From JAWKOK01 sp963698255 (GTDB taxonomy: Bacteria > Chloroflexota > Anaerolineae > Caldilineales > Caldilineaceae): a DNA stretch of 64,000 nucleotides. Of this stretch, positions 62,605-64,000 are shown piece by piece. How positions within the stretch are numbered: the stretch's first letter is position 1; each line of letters starts with the position of its first letter. The position numbers were made by a program, and so were the translations under genes. The notes beneath the pieces are model-generated. The model was given only the letters and a program-made list of their open reading frames with translations. It ran no database searches and had not been told where the DNA came from. The stretch spans positions 434,001 to 498,000 of the forward strand of contig CAVOQD010000030.1 of assembly GCA_963698255.1 (NCBI GenBank), in the 5' to 3' direction.

Positions 62605-64000
62605 ATGAGCATCACCATCGACGGACAAGCAATCGAATTCGCTCCAGGCGCAACAGTCTTGGAGACGGCGCTGGCCAATGGCATCGACATTCCACGCCTC
62701 TGCTACCACCCGGACTTGCAACCGTCCGGCGGTTGCCGCCTGTGCACGGTCGAGGTGGAAGGCCGCGGCCACGCCCGCGGCCAGTTGCGGACTGGCCTGC
62801 TGAGGAGGGCATGGTCGTTCACACTCAGAGCGAGCAACTGACGGCCATGCGGCGCGACATCATCGATCTCTTCGTCTCCGAACATCCGCTCACCTGCGCC
62901 ACCTGTGCGGCCAACGGCGCCTGCGATCTGCAGAAATATGCCTACGAGTTCGACATCTCCGAGACCAGCTTCGACACCGAGGTGTCACGCACGCTCTACC
63001 AGGACGACAACCCCTTCTTCGTGCGCGACCACCAGTACTGCATCCTCTGCGGCAAATGCGTGCGCGTCTGCAACGAGGTCGTCGGCGCCGACGCCATCGA
63101 CTATGCCGGGCGCGGCTTCGACAGCCACATCGCCACACCCTTCGACGGCATCATGGTCGACTCGTCCTGTCTCTTCTGCAGCAGTTGCGTCCAGGTCTGT
63201 CCCACGGCAGCGCTCTTCCCCAAGCCGCGGCATGGGCCAGGGGCGAGATTGGGAATTCGAGCGCAAGCGCACCGTCTGCGGCTACTGCGGCGTGGGCTGC
63301 AACGTCGAGTTTCTGCTCAAGGACGATCGGATCATCGACGCCCAGGGCTATGCCGGCGCGCCGGTCAACGGCGAGTTTCTCTGCGTCAAGGGGCGGTCGG
63401 GCTGGGACTTCATCGACAGCCCGGATCGCCTCACCGAGCCGCTGGTGCGCCGCGACCTGGCCTACGAACTCGGGCTGACCGACGAACCATGGACATTGCC
63501 GGAGACGAGTCCGCTCAAGGAGCGCAAGGGGCTTGACTACTTTGTGCCGGTCCCGTGGGAGACGGCCATCGAGATCGTCGCCGACAAGCTGGCCGGCATC
63601 ATCCGGGAGCATGGCGGCGACGCCGTGGCCGGTCTCTCCTCGGCCCGCTGCACCAACGAAGAGAACTATCTTTTCCAGAAGTTCATGCGCGCCGGCATCG
63701 GCACCAACAACGTGGATCACTGCGCCCGGCTCTGCCATGCCAGCACGGTCACCGGCCTGGGCATGGCCTTCGGCAGCGGCGCCATGACCAACTCGATCAA
63801 CGAGATCCGCGACGCCGACTGCATCCTCATCACCGGCTCCAACACGGCCGAGTCCCATCCGGTCATCAGCTACGAAGTGGTGCGCGCCGTCAACAAGGGC
63901 GCGTCGCTCATCGTCATCGACCCGCGACGCACGCCCATGGTCGAGCACGCCACCCTCTGGCTACAGCCCACGCCGGGCACGGACATCTACATCTTCCTGG
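62605..64000 (+). CDS. fdsA: NAD-dependent formate dehydrogenase alpha subunit (NuoG-like N-terminus; partial, at least two frameshifts)
   Basis: The gene runs off the right edge. N-terminal [2Fe-2S] ferredoxin domain (IPRLCYHPDLQPSGGCRLCT), NuoG-type Cys/His segment (EHPLTCATCAANGACDLQKY), two [4Fe-4S] motifs (CILCGKCVRVCNEVVGADAI, CLFCSSCVQVCPTAAL), then the molybdopterin domain with its own cluster (RTVCGYCGVGCNVEFLLK) and the active-site segment NNVDHCARLCHASTV. The catalytic residue is Cys (codon TGC), not selenocysteine. Frames slip near 62800 and 63240. It oxidises formate to CO2 at a bis-MGD Mo or W centre. Confidence 0.88.

Noticed and set aside
63700..63760. Possible selenocysteine in formate dehydrogenase
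   Set aside because: The catalytic position in ARLCH is encoded by TGC, and no in-frame TGA or nearby SECIS-like hairpin is needed.
63151..63948. Minus-strand frame opposite fdsA
   Set aside because: Antisense shadow. The plus strand carries clear Fe-S and molybdopterin motifs there.

Overview
The window is about 64 kb of GC-rich bacterial DNA. It looks like a chromosomal contig from an uncultured Chloroflexota (Caldilinea/Anaerolinea-like) bacterium. That assignment is inference, from the mix of a GAAC-N4-GTTC SOS box, an AfsR-like BTAD/STAND regulator, GT39 membrane proteins with C-terminal beta-sandwich domains, many unlinked sugar-catabolism genes, and an abundance of intergenic palindromes. 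No rRNA, tRNA, CRISPR array, integrase or transposase was recognised.

Layout. 1-7.3 kb: a sensor with a sugar-binding domain plus GAF, a dihydrodipicolinate-synthase-like lyase, an alpha/beta hydrolase, and a dehydrogenase/isomerase pair divergent from a LacI regulator. Behind these lie remnants of a sugar ABC permease and a GH3 glucosidase. 7.5-27 kb: a large TPR protein, a PfkB kinase, a PhyH oxygenase, a cellulase-like hydrolase, a short Rho factor, an aldo/keto reductase, a saccharopine-dehydrogenase-like protein, a c-type cytochrome lipoprotein, a DinB-like protein, PepF, a P-loop kinase, a GH2 beta-mannosidase and a di-haem peroxidase. 27-36.6 kb: four co-directional genes for large polytopic membrane proteins (GT39, unknown, YfhO, GT39). 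36.7-39.5 kb: a GH4 glycosidase and a sulfatase. 39.7-45.3 kb: an SOS-type mutagenesis cassette (imuA, imuB, DUF6504-like, dnaE2) behind a promoter with a LexA-type box in its spacer. 45.5-56 kb: a second sulfatase, a UroD-like protein, a secreted SnoaL-like protein, a 1,500-residue regulator, an M20 peptidase and a truncated kinase. 56-64 kb: a formate locus with FocA, YcaQ, a NIF3 protein, FdhD and an NAD-type formate dehydrogenase (fdsG, fdsB, fdsA), running off the right edge.

Two themes cut across the window. First, nearly every gap holds dyad-symmetric DNA. There are several families of GTAG-tagged REP-like palindromes, inverted REP pairs, a GCGGAT-rich hairpin family, a 117-bp hairpin element in two copies, and tandem heptamers that also lie in frame inside two membrane-protein genes. 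Second, at least 30 apparent single-base frameshifts break otherwise well-preserved genes (rho, pepF, GH2, fdsB and others), while 5.4 kb of imuA-imuB-dnaE2 is clean. Uncorrected sequencing indels are the simplest reading, so broken genes are annotated across the shifts with approximate positions.

Functionally the window describes a heterotroph that degrades mannosylated, glucosylated and perhaps sulfated glycans, oxidises formate with NAD+, uses periplasmic c-type haem proteins, and answers DNA damage with an ImuB/DnaE2 mutasome.
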